Assembly (NCBI GenBank): GCA_032622095.1
Contig: CP136068.1
Coordinates: 47,544,443-47,608,442 of the forward strand
DNA length: 64,000 nt
Source: Siphonodentalium dalli
Taxonomy: Eukaryota > Mollusca > Scaphopoda > Gadilida > Siphonodentaliidae
Direction: 5' to 3'
Part shown: positions 1 through 12,998 of the stretch, piece by piece
Layout of the letters: each line of letters begins with the position of its first letter
Numbering within the stretch: the stretch's first letter is position 1
Program-made: the position numbers and the translations under genes
Notes under the pieces: generated by a model
What the model was told of the DNA's origin: nothing
Seen by the model: only the letters and a program-made list of their open reading frames with translations
The model's database searches: none

Positions 1-324
1 AAACAACGAGCACAAACGAACACAAACGAAAGCAAGTAAAACTAGTATGTAGTATATAACATATGTTATTTGTATACCCAATTTCATCAATTTATTATGT
101 TTATATTTCGGTGTTTATTTCATATTTACCGCGGTCCCACTAGTGTTCGTTTGTGTTTAGAATCTTGCCACAATCTCAACAGCTCGGCCATTGCCGCTTT
201 CACATGAAAATACCCTCTCCCATAAATAAACACCATATATGCCGGACTATTTCAATCACGTGATTTAACATTTGCATACAACCGGGGAAACTCGTCTGTT
301 GAACTTGAACTAATTATTGCTGTT

Positions 325-482
325 ATTATACATTTATTGCATGGTTTCGAGGTTGACATGAGGATTTATCAACCCGATGAAGTTAGTATTCACCAAGGCC
401 GCAGGCCGAGATGAATATTAACTTCCAAGGGTTGATAAATCCCGGTGTCAACCTCGAAACCATGAAATAAGTGTTGTATTAT
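325..482. repeat. Fold-back element (hairpin)
   Basis: Arms read TTGCATGGTTTCGAGGTTGA, then TTTATCAACCC, and invert as GGGTTGATAAA and TCAACCTCGAAACCATG around a GGCCGCAGGCC centre. Confidence 0.8.
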
Positions 483-1110
483 ATGATCCACCAATGTTAT
501 CAAGCCCATTGGGCCTGAACTACAATACTGACCCATATATATAAATCCATAAAATGCAAAACAATGTTTTTCAACAAGTCAAAATTTTATAAACAATACA
601 TATATTACCAAACATCACTACATTGTCATGAACATCCGCAAATCACTTGTAGTTAATTGAACATCCGAAAATCACGTCGTGTGATCTTGTTATTAACCCA
701 TATTGCCTATTTATAGAACAACCAGGTAGATATCGTGATTTATCAACTTCTTTTGCCCATCATTTAGTATGGTACTTTTAGAAGAAAGTTTATGATCATA
801 TAATAATACGATTTATCACTAATTATTGCTATGTATTGTATTCTTGTCTATCAAATTATATCAATTTCTTGTTCGCGTACAAAGTTATATTTCACTAGAC
901 GAACGCCCAAATGTGCGCCAACGTCATTGCCACTGAATATTCCGTATACATGTATTACACGCTAGCTCGCTTGTATACACGCTAGCTCTAATCGTGGCGA
1001 ATCACTTGCATATTTAAAATATATATGTATACGTGTAAAGCGAAACGGAACATTTCACTTTTTTGTCAGGTAGTCTAGTCCCCCTTGGAGGGTCGTGCTA
1101 AACGCCGACC

Positions 1111-1452
1111 GCACCCGACCGCACCTCCCACAGGGGTCAGAGCGAGATGGGATATGCGCTATCATGCAGAATAGACCTGTATGTATCAAAGATCGAATCC
1201 CCAAGTAGAAAACTCGAGCGGAAACGGCGCTGTTAACCCCTATCTAGCGGCCGATTCCGTCAGGTACGCGAAATCAAAAAAGGCACCGACCGCACCTCCA
1301 ATTGCGTACCTGACGGAACCGGCCGCAAGTTAGGGGTTAACAGTGCGTTTCCACGCGAGCTATCGACTTGGGGATTGGAACTTTGGTACATATACATGTA
1401 GGTATATTATGCATCTCACTCGAACCCCTGTGTGAGGTGCGGTCGGGTTCCT
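1111..1452. mobile_element. Fold-back element with ~155-bp arms
   Basis: Arms 1111-1270 and 1304-1452 are imperfect inverted copies with ends GACCGCACCTCCCACAGGGG and CCCCTGTGTGAGGTGCGGTC. The 33-base spacer contains a further copy of the terminal motif, GACCGCACCTCC. Confidence 0.75.
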
Positions 1453-2106
1453 CTTCAAGGACTGGTACTCCAATATGCACTATACTGTCAACTGGAATGG
1501 TGCAACCTCATGATCTTTTCTTGAGAGACAAGGTTTCCATGAAGGGATTTTCTGTTCACCTACAGCTTATAAGGTTTTCGTCAATGGACTACTGACCCAG
1601 TACAGTGCAACATACACATTTTCAGTACCATTGTGTCTCAATAGAACCATGCGCTGGACTGTTTGCTGGGACATGGTTTATATGCACCTGCCTCTTTCGG
1701 AAATGTTTTGAACTTCGAAGAAAGTTTCCAAAAATATGTTCGCACGTCACTGTCTCTGCGAAAAAAAAAACCATTCCGGACGCATCTTTTAGACTTGATC
1801 TCAACTCATTTTCGGAGTTTCAAGTTGCATAAAACAGGCTTCTAATGGGTAGTACTATTGCCCACTTTTATTTTGCATGCAGGGTATTTACATGTATATA
1901 TATTTATAATAAAACACGAAGCTGTTGGCTAATGGGTCGGTTTAGCCTGTCCGTGTGATACGAGTCTCAGCTGTCTGGACATCGACTCGCAGCCCGAACA
2001 CCCGAAATTCCCTCGTATTTCTAATAACTCCTTACATATATGTTGCGGAACTACCCTTGACTACACTCAATAAGAAACAAGGGCGAATCGCCAACGAAAG
2101 CCGGAC

Positions 2107-2422
2107 AATTAACCCCCAAAATGCCGCCGTCGCCGAATAGGTTTACCACTAACGAAGCTAACAGCCCGGACCAGCCTGTGTGTGTATCGATGGCTTTATA
2201 TGACACACGCGCACATATATGGACACTAAAATTACCCCTTGACACCACCGGGGCGGTCCGGGCTGTTAGCTTCATATTCAATGATGCCGGCATATTGAGG
2301 GTTAATAGCGACACTTCTTTCTTAACGCGACCCTGTCCGTGCGTGAATGGGTTTCCATGTCACCCCCGCACATATATTGGCACTAAAATCACCCCTATAC
2401 TCCACAGGGGCGGTCCGGGCTG
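2107..2422. repeat. Hairpin plus direct repeat cluster
   Basis: GAAGCTAACAGCCCGGACC (2155-2173) pairs with its exact inverse at 2255-2273, and ATTAACCC...ATGCCG ends pair outside it. A ~60-bp part ending GGGGCGGTCCGGGCTG is repeated directly at 2205-2266 and 2360-2420. Confidence 0.7.
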
Positions 2423-2549
2423 ACCGGGCGGTGTTTAGTCACACCGGCGGGTTGTGTTGTCATAAATAATTCAAGCTGTTTGGTAATGGTGTCACTCTAT
2501 TCAGTGTTGATAACAGGGGGCGTACTGTCGTGCACCTTCAGCCTCGCAT

Positions 2550-3015
2550 ACGTAATGGTCATCAAATGTGGAAAATTATACCAATATACCAATCTAGCAT
2601 ACCAACTATCGAAAAAAAAAACCCAAAAAACCAGCGTTATCTCCTAAATTGTAATGCCGACAGAAAATTTCAAATGTCGGAAATCACTTTATCATTTAAC
2701 ATCCAAACTATTACATGATGTCAGGCTGAAATGTGCTGCGAACATTTCATGGAATACTAATATTCCACACCCCTGCATGGACATCACGCGTCTACAGACA
2801 TGATATGTGTTTGCCATATGTACATGACATAATGGTATCAAGCATTAACTGAGCATACTCGCACATGGTTATTCTACGATATTAATAGCTGTTTGGTAAT
2901 GGTGTCATTCTATGCAGTGTTGATAACAGGGTGCGTACTGTCGTGCACCTTCAGCCTCGCATATGTACATTTCTTACAAGTATTTCAACAGCGACGATAT
3001 TACCAAAAGTTGTTG
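2550..3015. repeat. Dispersed duplication, copy A (see 6428-6910)
   Basis: GTAATGGTCATCAAATGTGG through ATTTCAACAGCGACGATATT recurs at 6428-6900 with small changes. An ~80-bp part (GTTTGGTAATGGTGTCATTC to CACCTTCAGCCTCG) also occurs at 2471-2551, so there are three copies of it in all. Confidence 0.85.
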
Positions 3016-3367
3016 CTTTCCATTATTATGAGTAATGGCATGTTTGTTGGTCGCCCGCTTATAATAAATATATAGCCATAGTTGTACTATTCGCTCAGAA
3101 TAAAACATTTACATTGTGTTTGTTTTTCTATTGGGAAGGTTCCGTAAATTAATAAATTAAACATCATAGTACTGATATCCAATGACTTGTAATGTTAACG
3201 TTTTCACCAAAGCTAGCGTTGGCTTTTAGTGGGACAACACATATGGCTGAAACTATTTGACTAGATTAGATAATAATCACAGTACACCCAAATGTGACAT
3301 GTCACAGTCTAATATACGCTCAATCGCTAGAAAACGACGTAAACGTGTTTGGAGATACGACGTTTAC

Positions 3368-3434
3368 GGAAAGTAGCGCGATTTCACTTCCGGATTGTAA
3401 ATTATAATCCGGAAGTGAACTCGCGCTACGTTCC
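3368..3434. repeat. Short hairpin
   Basis: Arms 3368-3396 and 3406-3434 around CACTTCCGGATT/AATCCGGAAGTG, with a 9-base spacer. Confidence 0.85.
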
Positions 3435-4532
3435 ATAAAAGATACGATTTTTAAGCACGCATACGACCTCGTCATAATTGTGCGTAATAATTGGAAATGT
3501 ATGGTTTGTATGTAAAATTGGTAAAACTGTGTTACTCGGTTAATTAAAACAAAACGTGAATGTGACATGTAATGAAGCTGAACGGTCGTGTCTTTCGACG
3601 AATCAGAAAACAGACGGTTACTGCAAGTCCTTGCAACTCTATAATAATAATGCACACTACACACTCCCCAGCCAACAGAGTGGTTCTGAAGGTATCGCAC
3701 ATACATGTACGTGCATCATTTATACACAGAACAACTATGGCACATTTTACAACAGCAGTAGTGGAGCGTGATACAGAATGGCCCGGTTACTACAAACCGG
3801 GAAGGTGCTGTGATTGGGACAAGAACCAGTCTAATGCACGACATTTTGGCAACAACTGTTAACGTCTTCAGTTTCTACTTCCTGGAAGTAAAAGAAAATT
3901 TCAATAACAGACTCTCGTCTCAAAGTTGATATAATTGCTTAGTTGACAAAAAATTACTATATAGTTGCCGTCTGTCGTTGTTTATGTGACTCGCATGTCA
4001 GTGTATTTGCGAGCATTCAATGTCCCTTGTTGAATAGACTGGTTTCTGGTCCAAAACTGCAAACATCTGAACAAGTAGTAATTTGACCCTCGAGCTAAAG
4101 TGACATGTCATGTAAGAATCATGTCGTTGAGCTCAGAATGTCAGACCAACGAATCAAACTAGAAAATCTGATGGGAAATTCTCATCCAAAGTGAATCCGG
4201 TACGTCAATGATGTGTCACGGTATTGATGGACTTATACATGTATATTGTATCTCACGTGACTTTGTTATTGAAATCAAGCTTTCCGATTGGTTGGCTACT
4301 CGACTCTATTAGTCGTAGTTGTATACTACGCCTTCAAGTCTCTCCCATCGTGCACTATGCATATGTAGTTTTGACTACTAAAAATAGTAACGAACACTAC
4401 ATCAAACTTTGTTCTGAAACTACTTGTTATTTCGCCGCTGATCCAAATTAAAGCTTCAGTAAGGCGAACATCAATTGTCTGAACTAAGTAAAAGTTGAAA
4501 ATTTCTGCATTTGTTCGATACAATATAATAAT

Positions 4533-4665
4533 TAGAGCATGACTTGTCGTGAAATACGCCGATATAGTGCATAGTGCGGTTGTGTAGTTCACTCCGCTTC
4601 GCGTCGTGAACTACACAACCTCACTATGCACTATATCGGCGTATTTCACTCCAAGCCATGCTCTA
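4533..4665. mobile_element. Fold-back MITE-like hairpin
   Basis: Arms of 60 bp (4533-4592, 4606-4665) start TAGAGCATG and end CATGCTCTA. A further copy of the end (AATAGAGCATGACTTGT) follows at ~4675, which suggests a second insertion or a duplicated end. Confidence 0.75.
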
Positions 4666-5369
4666 TTTATTAAATAGAGCATGACTTGTTTCATCATAAC
4701 ATGGAATTTATGCACGTGTATACATAGTCTATACATGTCTACATTCATTCAGTGGACCGGAAAACTGTTCATTGCATGTGCTGTGAATTTTGCTGAATGG
4801 AATGGGATGCTACGTTCAACAATTTAATATTTGTTTTCCAATATGCATGCATTATGCACGCGTTGTTGCTGCAACATTTTGCGTGGTTTGCAGTACCACA
4901 TAACAAAATTGAGAGTAAACGCGCGTTCCAAATGCATATATTTTGGAAAACAAACATTCATTTGTTATGTTCACACACTCTTGAAAATGTGTATTCAGAT
5001 ATCCAACAGTTTTCAACATGTATATAGCTTCCCACGTAAAGTCATGTACGCACATCCCCACCATCTTCACGCCCGTTACGAACTTGTACAAATTTGTAGT
5101 TTCTTCCCATTCCAAATGTCTGCGAGCTATAGTTTGGTGGCAGTATAATGAAATGCAACTGTTCAATACCGCGTCTTGAAGAAACGTTTTATGTCGGAAA
5201 TAAATCTCAACATGTTAACCAACAGGAAGACGTGAATTATTGAAATGACATAAATATAAGTGTTCGGTACGTGTGCGCTTTAAAGCCCCATTAAAGGTAC
5301 ACAATCCGATTAAACACCTCTAAATTACTATTTATTTGGCTTCGGGAGTAAACAATTTTTGTCACATAA

Positions 5370-5475
5370 TTACCTATATATCCACTAGACCCCCCCCCAC
5401 TAGATTCACACGGCTTGATTCAAGCACCAATAACAATAATCATATAAACTAAAACATGGAACATAGACCTGAATA
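5370..5475. repeat. Dispersed ~105-bp repeat shared with 31.7 and 33.8 kb
   Basis: GATTCAAGCACCAATAACAA and TAAACTAAAACATGGAACAT also occur at 31700-31800 and 33799-33899. The similarity stops at GACCTGAATA, which marks an element boundary on each side. Confidence 0.8.
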
Positions 5476-5836
5476 TCCGTAGCTATATTCCAATTGAACA
5501 TATCAATGAAATTATGCATGGAATTTTAGCATCTTGTGTTTGTTCAATTATTTGAGTAGACTCAATGGATATTTTGAAGAACATTTTATGGTGTCCTCAT
5601 TCATTATTGCAGGCTACTTTGATGGTTCCGCCTTAGCGTGCTATGGTGATAACATTTCCAAATAAACCTCCGAATTTTCCTGAGTATGCTCAATGTGTAA
5701 ATAATGCAGTCGCATTCTGTCTTTGTAGTACATTCAGTTCTATAGTGAGGATTATTGCGATGACTGTACATATGGCATTTCAGATAGTATTACATGTTTA
5801 ACGAGAAATGTAGGTTGCACACAAGGGCCCATAGGT

Positions 5837-6300
5837 CTCTATCACGAGTTTAACCCACCCATTTGGGAAATTCCGATTGGTACCATGCTCTTTCGTAACA
5901 ATCCATGCCAATGGATATGTATTACATGTTGATAAACAAGACACTGGTATCTATCACGAGTTTAACCCATACATTTGGGAAATTCCTATTGGTATCATGC
6001 TATTGTGTAACAATCAATGGCAATGGCTAAATATTACATGTTTCTAAACAAGAAATGTATGTTAAACGCAGGGGCCTACTGGCATCTATCACGAGTTTAA
6101 CCCATATATTTGGGAAATTCAGATTGGTACCATGCTCTTTTGTAACAATCCATGCCAGCGGATATTACATGTTTTTAAACAAGAAATGTATGTTACACGC
6201 AATGGCCCACATATATCCATCACGTGTTTAACCCATACATTTGGGAAATTCAGATGGGTACCTTGCTCTATCACGCCAACATGGAATGGCTAATTAACTT
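5837..6300. repeat. 112-135-bp tandem repeat, four copies
   Basis: Landmark CTATCACGAGTTTAACCC starts near 5839, 5951, 6086 and 6217 and is followed each time by a TTTGGGAAATTC block. Copies 1-3 also carry the TAACAATCCATGCCA block. Confidence 0.85.
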
Positions 6301-6427
6301 CAAAATACAGACATGCATAACGATATTCCGAAATGTCAAGCAAGGGTTTGAGAACCTTAATCCCTGGTTCAATTTCAAAAGCTAAGGCTTGATCCTCAAA
6401 ATCCAGACACACGAATAAGCAAACTAT

Positions 6428-6910
6428 GTAATGGTCATCAAATGTGGAAAATTATACCAATAGACCAATCTAGCATATCAACTATCGAAAATCAAGTCAA
6501 AAAAAATAACCCCAAAAAAACCAGCGTTATCTCCTAAATTGTAAGGCCGACAGAAAATGTTTAATGTCGGAAATCACTTTATCATTTAACATCCAAACTA
6601 TTACATGATGTCAGGCTGAAATGTGCTGCGAACATTTCATGGAATACTAATATTCCACACCCCTGCATGGACATCACGCGTCTACATACATGATATGTGT
6701 TTGCCATATGTACATGATATAATGGTATCAAGCATTAACTGAGCACACTCGCACATGGTTGTTCTACGATATTACTAGCTGTTTGGTAATGGTGTCATTC
6801 TATGCAGTGTTGATAACAGGGTGCGTACTGTCGTGCACCTTCAGCCTCGAATATGTACATTTCTTACAAGTATTTCAACAGCGACGATATTACCAAACGT
6901 TTTTGCTTTC
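6428..6910. repeat. Dispersed duplication, copy B
   Basis: Partner of 2550-3015 in the same orientation, lying inside the inverted-repeat-bounded segment. The open frame across the AATGGTGTCATTCTATGCAG part is present in both copies but has no recognisable domain. Confidence 0.85.
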
Positions 6911-8270
6911 CGATATTAATTACATCGGACATAAGCCGCAAAACTCCAGATATATGAACTGTTCATATCATAGTGAACATGCATTAATTGATAATAGAAC
7001 ACTAGTGTAATGCACACAATTATGACACACATCTGGGCTGATATATACACTATCACTCGAGTCTACAGAAACATATAGGCTGAAACCAGTGTGACTCGTT
7101 CTAAATAAATAAGGAAATAAAAACAAAAACAAAGCTAACGAGACAAAAGCAACTCCTTAATTTTAAAGCTGACAGATGATTTGAAAAATCAAAACGTCGC
7201 AAATGGCTTTAATATTAAACATCCAGGCACATGCATGGCGGCATCCCGATATGTCATTTGACAGTGTCATGGCACATCTAGTATTTTATATCAATATACA
7301 TCTAGTGACTATACAAGCAATGTATATATACCCGATAAATACGGAGTTAAACCTAAAATTCAGATATATGTATGACCAGGCAATGATCAAAATAATGCGG
7401 ACACAATGTAGCTAAAAAACCGACAAATAGCATGTTGATATGCATAATATCCCCGGCGATGTGTAATCATACTGTACTGTGATTTGCGTCGCCAAAATCT
7501 CGGAAAAAAACTGAGGGATCGAGTATAAAATCACAATCACTTTACTGGCTTCAACCATAGAACGCATGGCAACCATGCACATGACCACATCAAGGATAGT
7601 CTTCCGTCTATTATCGAATTGACATACATGGTTACAAAATAAGACATATAATACCGATAACTGATATGGACATACTATCTAAAATGCGATATGTGAATGA
7701 AAATTCGGAGGTTTATTTGCAAATATTATCGCCATAGCACGCTACGGCTGAACCATCAAAGTAGCCTGCAATAATGAATGAGGACACCATAAAATGTTCT
7801 TCAAAATATCCATTGAGTCTACTCAAACAATCTAACTAACACAAGATGCTAAAATTCCAGTTATATGCATGATTTAATTGATATGTTCAATTGGAAGATA
7901 GCTAATAGTTAAAGGCCAAACATCTGGCAATGGCAGAAAGGCCAGAGGAAACAACTATTCAAAATTTATCACAGAGAACCATGCAACTACATGGTGTAGC
8001 ATGGCATGTTGGTGTATTTCATTTTAATGACCTTGTACATCAATGGAAATTCACAAGGGTGCATATAACACCACGACCAGCATCAGCTAACACATCCCAC
8101 ACTGTCTTGATACGAAACCTAGCTCTGAATGTGGGGGTATGATGCGAAACATTACTTTTAGGCACAGTCGAAACAAGGCTGAAGCAGTGAACAGCTATTG
8201 ATGCAAATCGATAAAAAATCGCCATGCATATATAAAGCGTACACACTAACTTGGGCTAATCACGCAATTC

Positions 8271-8585
8271 CTAGTAAGGAAAAATCATGGAAGTATGTGA
8301 GAAAAAATCCGACCACATACCTGCAGCAAATTGTCTGGGCATGTTGCGACAAACGTGCACAGTTCGCTGATTCAAGCACTGAGAAGCTTCTGGTGCAAAT
8401 CTTAATTTACGGACATTAACTCCATTGGAAATACACTGGCAGTTTCCCCGACCGAGATACTTATAAACAAGTGGACACAGTTCATCGAATATAGCAGTTA
8501 CAAGCTTGTGTGCACAATACTTATAACAAAAAACATACTGTTCACAAAACTCCTCTTCTAATAAAAAGAGGACACATGAGTACAT
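8271..8585 (-). pseudogene. Possible PIF/Harbinger transposase fragment
   Basis: The - strand frame of 104 codons reads EQYVFCYKYCAHKLVTAIFD, then a stretch ending VNVRKLRFAPEAS and CLNQRTVHVCRNMPRQF. The layout resembles the N-terminal part of HARB1-like transposases, where 'F...YRF....I..L...L' precedes 'ALRFYATGSF' and a 'V..TVCR' segment. The similarity is weak, the DDE residues are not seen, and the neighbouring sequence has no continuation I can follow. Confidence 0.3.
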
Positions 8586-8589
8586 ACAC

Positions 8590-10290
8590 GTACAGTGTAG
8601 ATATCCATTGCATAAGGGCGTGCCTCTTACGAAGACTTACCCTTCGTATAATTAATGCCAGGTCTATTTAAATAGAGTCGAAACATTGCGGAAACAACTT
8701 TGTTTAAAGCAACAAACAGCGTGTGGTGATGCGCTTATATTTCAAGCACTGTAAGGTGCTACACACATCGACTAAAACCTCTGAAGGAAACTGAGGTGTT
8801 GAGTATACACTTAATCACATTTTCACGTTTCCTCTGTGCATTATATACTTCCCTTGAGATCAATGATGACAGTCTAGTGTTTGCCATTTGGCCGGGTTTG
8901 TAAGTCTTATTCTCCCGACGTACATGTATGTCGTAAAACTGTATGGGTAAACTATTCTATATGAATATTCCCTTTATTAGGTAGTTAGACTTTTTGATTG
9001 TGATAATTTAATGTCAATTTCAAGGTTGTATAAAAGAGACATAACGTCAGCACGCACTGTCGATTTACAACATATTCTACATTTGGGGACTTCAACTTCG
9101 GTCAGTGACAACCCTGATCGTATTATCTACTCTGGGATGGGACATGTCAGACGTCTGAGACTATCAACCTGTGCCACCGTGCGCGTGCACCCGGGGCCAA
9201 CACGTACTTGGTATGGAAATATTGATAGAATTACGGTCGAGGGTCCAGAGTAGAGGGAACATCAATAATAATATACACAAATTTAAGCTGTATCCTGTGA
9301 TGAATTTCTGAAGAAGCACTGATATGTGTAATTGCCAAGTGTAACTTCAGTTTCCTGAGTGTATTGTGTTCAGTTTACTGGCAATAAGGGTGTTATTGAT
9401 GTTGTCGATAAACATTTTTAAATATGTAAGAACAACAACTTGTCAAAGACAAATCCCCAGTAACTACTGTTGTTGACACAACACTTAGTCATACGATGGG
9501 TTCGTTGAATGTACACACAGGCTTTGTAGATATACATCGCGCCTGTAGCGTCCAGCACAATGAACTGTTCTACAACAGATCATCTTGACCCAAATATTAG
9601 ACAAAAACAGTATCGATGCAGATGTGGATAAAGTTCAAGATCATTGAACACTGATTCGTAGCTTAGGTTCAATTGTATCTTGTATGATTTCCTCTTCCCT
9701 ATAATAACGCAGTGATACAGAATACATGTGAATGGAGAAACAAAGGTTGTACATACAGTTGGTTATTTGATACCTCTTTCACGTGTGACATAGTCTGTGG
9801 TATATTGGTAATGATTAGAATAAGAACACAATCAAATAGTAGTTCGTACATTGCAATATATTATACACCATTGGCATGCTGAACTACGACAGATAATTAT
9901 TACGAATAGGGTACAACGTCACTAGAATGTGTATATTCGTTGTCATATTTCTCTATTTGTTGTTACGATTACGGTTTCGGGTTTTCAACTTAACTCAAAC
10001 ATGCATCGTAGGATAATAAGTTCGCGATCGTTTCTCAGCTTCTCAATGCTGGAGATGATTCTGATATTATGTCCTTAAATTGTGATCGCCAGATGGTCTT
10101 AATTTTTACCTATTAGAGGGAATCAAATTTTTCGTCGACGTGAAGCGCGAGAATCTTGCCAAATAGCGCTAATATTGGACATGTTAACAAAATAATTACT
10201 CCGAGCGGCAAGCATGATTTTCTCATAACGGACTCGCAATCGTCAATCCTGCGGAAAAAACATTTGACCGTCCGAAAAAATTATGACATA
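8590..10290. other. No recognisable feature
   Basis: AT-rich non-coding DNA. An 80-codon open frame at 9011-9253 has no domain, splice context or known motif. Confidence 0.5.
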
Positions 10291-10291
10291 G

Positions 10292-10438
10292 AGGATCTCA
10301 CATGAGTTTCTAGTTTATACGGAATTTATCAACTGAGTTCACTAAATTCGATTTGAGCCGAGGTTTACCGAGGCTCAAATAGAATTTAGAGGCCGAGGTT
10401 GATAAATTACGTATACAATAGGACGAGTGTGAGATACC
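10292..10438. repeat. Fold-back element (hairpin)
   Basis: GGATCTCACA...AATTTATCAAC...GATTTGAGCCGAGG pairs with CGAGGCTCAAAT...GAGGTTGATAAATT...GTGTGAGATACC. The TTTATCAAC/GTTGATAAA pair is shared with the hairpin at 325-482. Confidence 0.75.
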
Positions 10439-10439
10439 T

Positions 10440-11740
10440 TTTATCACATGATCAAATAAACCCGAAGCAACGCGCAATATTCATCGAAAACAACAATCAT
10501 AAACTACAGCGATCGCAAGTTATTTGAAGAACGCCGTGACGACATCGCACGCTCTGATATTAAACGTGTCTATTACCGATAATTATGAAACTGCTTTTAT
10601 GGCCAAAGTATGTGATAAAACAAATTACTTTTCGCAATAATTATCAGTCGTCGTTCAAAATGTGAAAGGTATGTCTAAAGACTCAACTGCCCGTTTATCA
10701 GCAAAGTTCATGTAGCAACTAATATTTAATATGCCATTTAGTTTGGTTCCTAATATACACGTATATTTATGTTGAAATTCAATGTTCTACTTGCAGACGA
10801 CCTCTTGTTGCGATACTACGTGAGTGCAAATATCGGATGAAGACATTATCCAGTCAACAGCTGAAGGCGCAATCAGATTATATTGTCAATTTATCTATAC
10901 AAAACAATGGATCAAGTTTCTTTTTTGTAACTATTTGTCTTGTGAAATCTTTGGTCAGTACAGTCGTGGATAAATTTAATTGTATTTCAAGTGGAATATG
11001 TTGAGATAAATATATACCTTCTCCGCGTGGATTTTTTTTTTTTTTTTTTTTTAAAGGTCAAAAGATAAATATTTTTGTATTAATTCTTGAGATTTTACTC
11101 TGGCAACATATAGCTGCTGATATGAAAAGCAGTCACGAGACATGATGGAATTTTAGATCAATTTACTGACCACACGTAGATTTTGAATATTGATTCCCCA
11201 GTCCTGACTGTCTCACATGTTGTCACCTAAACGACCCACAACAATCAAATTCAGCGGATATATCTTTTAGTTTCACCTTAAATGATGTGTTAATGTGTAA
11301 TGCCATGTTGCTTTATGGTAGCTCCGTTTGTGATTCATTTGATATATGGCATAATTGTGGTACGCAGAACAAAAAATCAATGGATTTTTGTACCAAAATC
11401 CATATATTTGTTACCAAATAAGTAAAACTGGACAAAGCTATACCACCAGTTGTTATTTTCTCATGCGTGCACGCACTTCCTTGTTATGATATGTGTCTAG
11501 CATATATCAATATCATGGATCCACTATATATGCCTAAGGATGGAGGGTGGGGAAATCTTATTAATCTCACTTGCCTTTATTACATTTGGTCACCCTTTAC
11601 AACGGCGTGTAAAAACGTGATCGGCAGATGACGCCCGTCCGTTTGATATATAGAAATGAAAAACGCGAGGCGACTGCAACGTTGGAACCCATGTTCGGAT
11701 TAATCACAGCCCAACTCTGGATGAAAGGGCTTCTTTTAAT
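10440..11740. other. No recognisable feature apart from the poly-T run
   Basis: AT-rich, no coding pattern, no clear repeat. Confidence 0.5.
11029..11052. repeat. Poly-T run
   Basis: About 22-24 T, possibly the A-tail of an unrecognised - strand retroposed copy. Confidence 0.8.
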
Positions 11741-11743
11741 GAT

Positions 11744-11900
11744 GTCCCCGTAGCCGAGGTAGTGAGGTCGCATATACCATCATCGCAATCTGGGCGTCAC
11801 GAGGTTGGTGCAGGTTCAAAGACCGAGATAGAGAACACTCGAGTCCGATATCCAAGCTTGGGCCGACCAACACAATGTCTTGGCTATTTTGATCAGAAAT
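11744..11900 (+). mobile_element. SINE-like sequence with tRNA-type promoter
   Basis: TAGCCGAGGTAG (from 11751) fits a pol III A box and GGTTCAAAGACC (11813-11824) is a near fit to the B box. The A-B distance of about 60 bases is long for a tRNA but found in SINEs. No cloverleaf with an anticodon arm could be drawn. A (TGTC)n-containing repeat follows at 11963-11985. Confidence 0.4.
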
Positions 11901-11934
11901 GATGTTTCACGCACATTAAAAAAAAGCAATACAC

Positions 11935-12140
11935 GGTGATCTAAATATATTTTGGTACTTCTGTTTGTCTGTCTGTCTGTTAGCTATGGCCGGGAAAACT
12001 GCCGGACGGATTTCGACCAAACTTCCTATCTAAGGGTAAAAACGCTGATGAAGTGTCGTCGCATTGCTTTTGAGAAGCTCCGAGCATTCATTATCCATCC
12101 CACTGCCGCCGTCTTGGAATTGTGGGGGTTAATCGCGTGA
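11935..12140. repeat. TGTCTGTC-type dispersed repeat
   Basis: CTGTTTGTCTGTCTGTCTGT followed by GCCGGACGGATTTCGACCAA is a layout common in invertebrate dispersed repeats. The open frame through it is not a gene. Confidence 0.5.
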
Positions 12141-12998
12141 TAGTTAAAGAGCGTTCGTATCCGCAGTGTCGTTGATAAAGAGCGTGTCTGTGTGGAGACA
12201 TGAGCGTGTTGTGTCTGTGTCCAGACATGAGCGTGTTGTGTGATCCTTAGGTCTGTGTTCGTACTTATGGGTTCCTAGGAATGGGGGAGATTTTCATCGG
12301 GTCAGTTTTTCCGACCGATGTGACCTTCACCTTGAAACGGGTACCCCCAAATTATATATATGTATGTGTGTGTCCATTATAGAGTCGACATCGGCCCTAC
12401 CGATGGAATCCAGACTTGCTACCTAGGGCCACTTTTGTCCGGGAACTCTCATGGACCAGTCAAATTGTGACCCCGACCTGACCTTGACCTTCAAAATTAT
12501 CAATTCAAGGTCAAAGCCCGGACGAAGTCGGGTAACATGCTAGTCTGATATAATTCCGATGGCGACACACAATGTAGTTCTGCATATGCGTCTGATATAG
12601 AGCTATGACGCTGTACTGTGCTGTATCGATCCTATACAGCAGTCAGTTATTTCGTTTCAAATATAGCATGCAGCGATTGGTCGTATGTCTACGCGAATAA
12701 GACGGATAAACTCAGCAGACTAAGGTGAACGGCAATGCGTGATGCATGCAATTCATTGCTAAACTATGTGTCGTCTGGACATTACACCAACGGCAAGTCG
12801 TGATACATGTAATTAGTTCCTAAATTTGGTGTCGTCCGGGCATCACTATTTGTATTTTAAAAGTAATATTGATACTTAACAATGTGCTATCTCTTTTGCA
12901 TCCGTGTATTTTGTGATCGAAAATAACAGATATTGCGATTGTACTTTGTTTAAAACTTGAAGTGAGCATGTATTTCCGTGAATTCCAGTGTTTCTTAT

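Larger units (their letters stand above)
5476..7905. mobile_element. Segment bounded by ~210-bp inverted repeats
   Basis: 5476-5690 and 7695-7905 are inverted copies (for example AACATTTTATGGTGTCCTCA and its inverse, TCCAATTGAACATATCAAT and its inverse). The interior holds the 5.8-6.3 kb tandem repeat and a copy of the 2.5-3.0 kb sequence, with no transposase. Ends start near AGCTAT; target duplication not settled. Confidence 0.6.

Noticed and set aside
4533-4665. Rho-independent-type terminator
   Set aside because: Hairpin without a T tract, in eukaryotic DNA; better explained as a fold-back element.
7930-8142. 70-codon open frame ending near a GT
   Set aside because: No family recognised, no acceptor with good context, no partner exon.
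9011-9253. 80-codon open frame
   Set aside because: Composition and context give no support for coding.
11751-11824. Functional tRNA gene
   Set aside because: A and B boxes are present but no cloverleaf or anticodon stem can be formed.
12050-12080. Second hammerhead (CTGATGA at 12048)
   Set aside because: No GAAA box or stem II/III partner follows.
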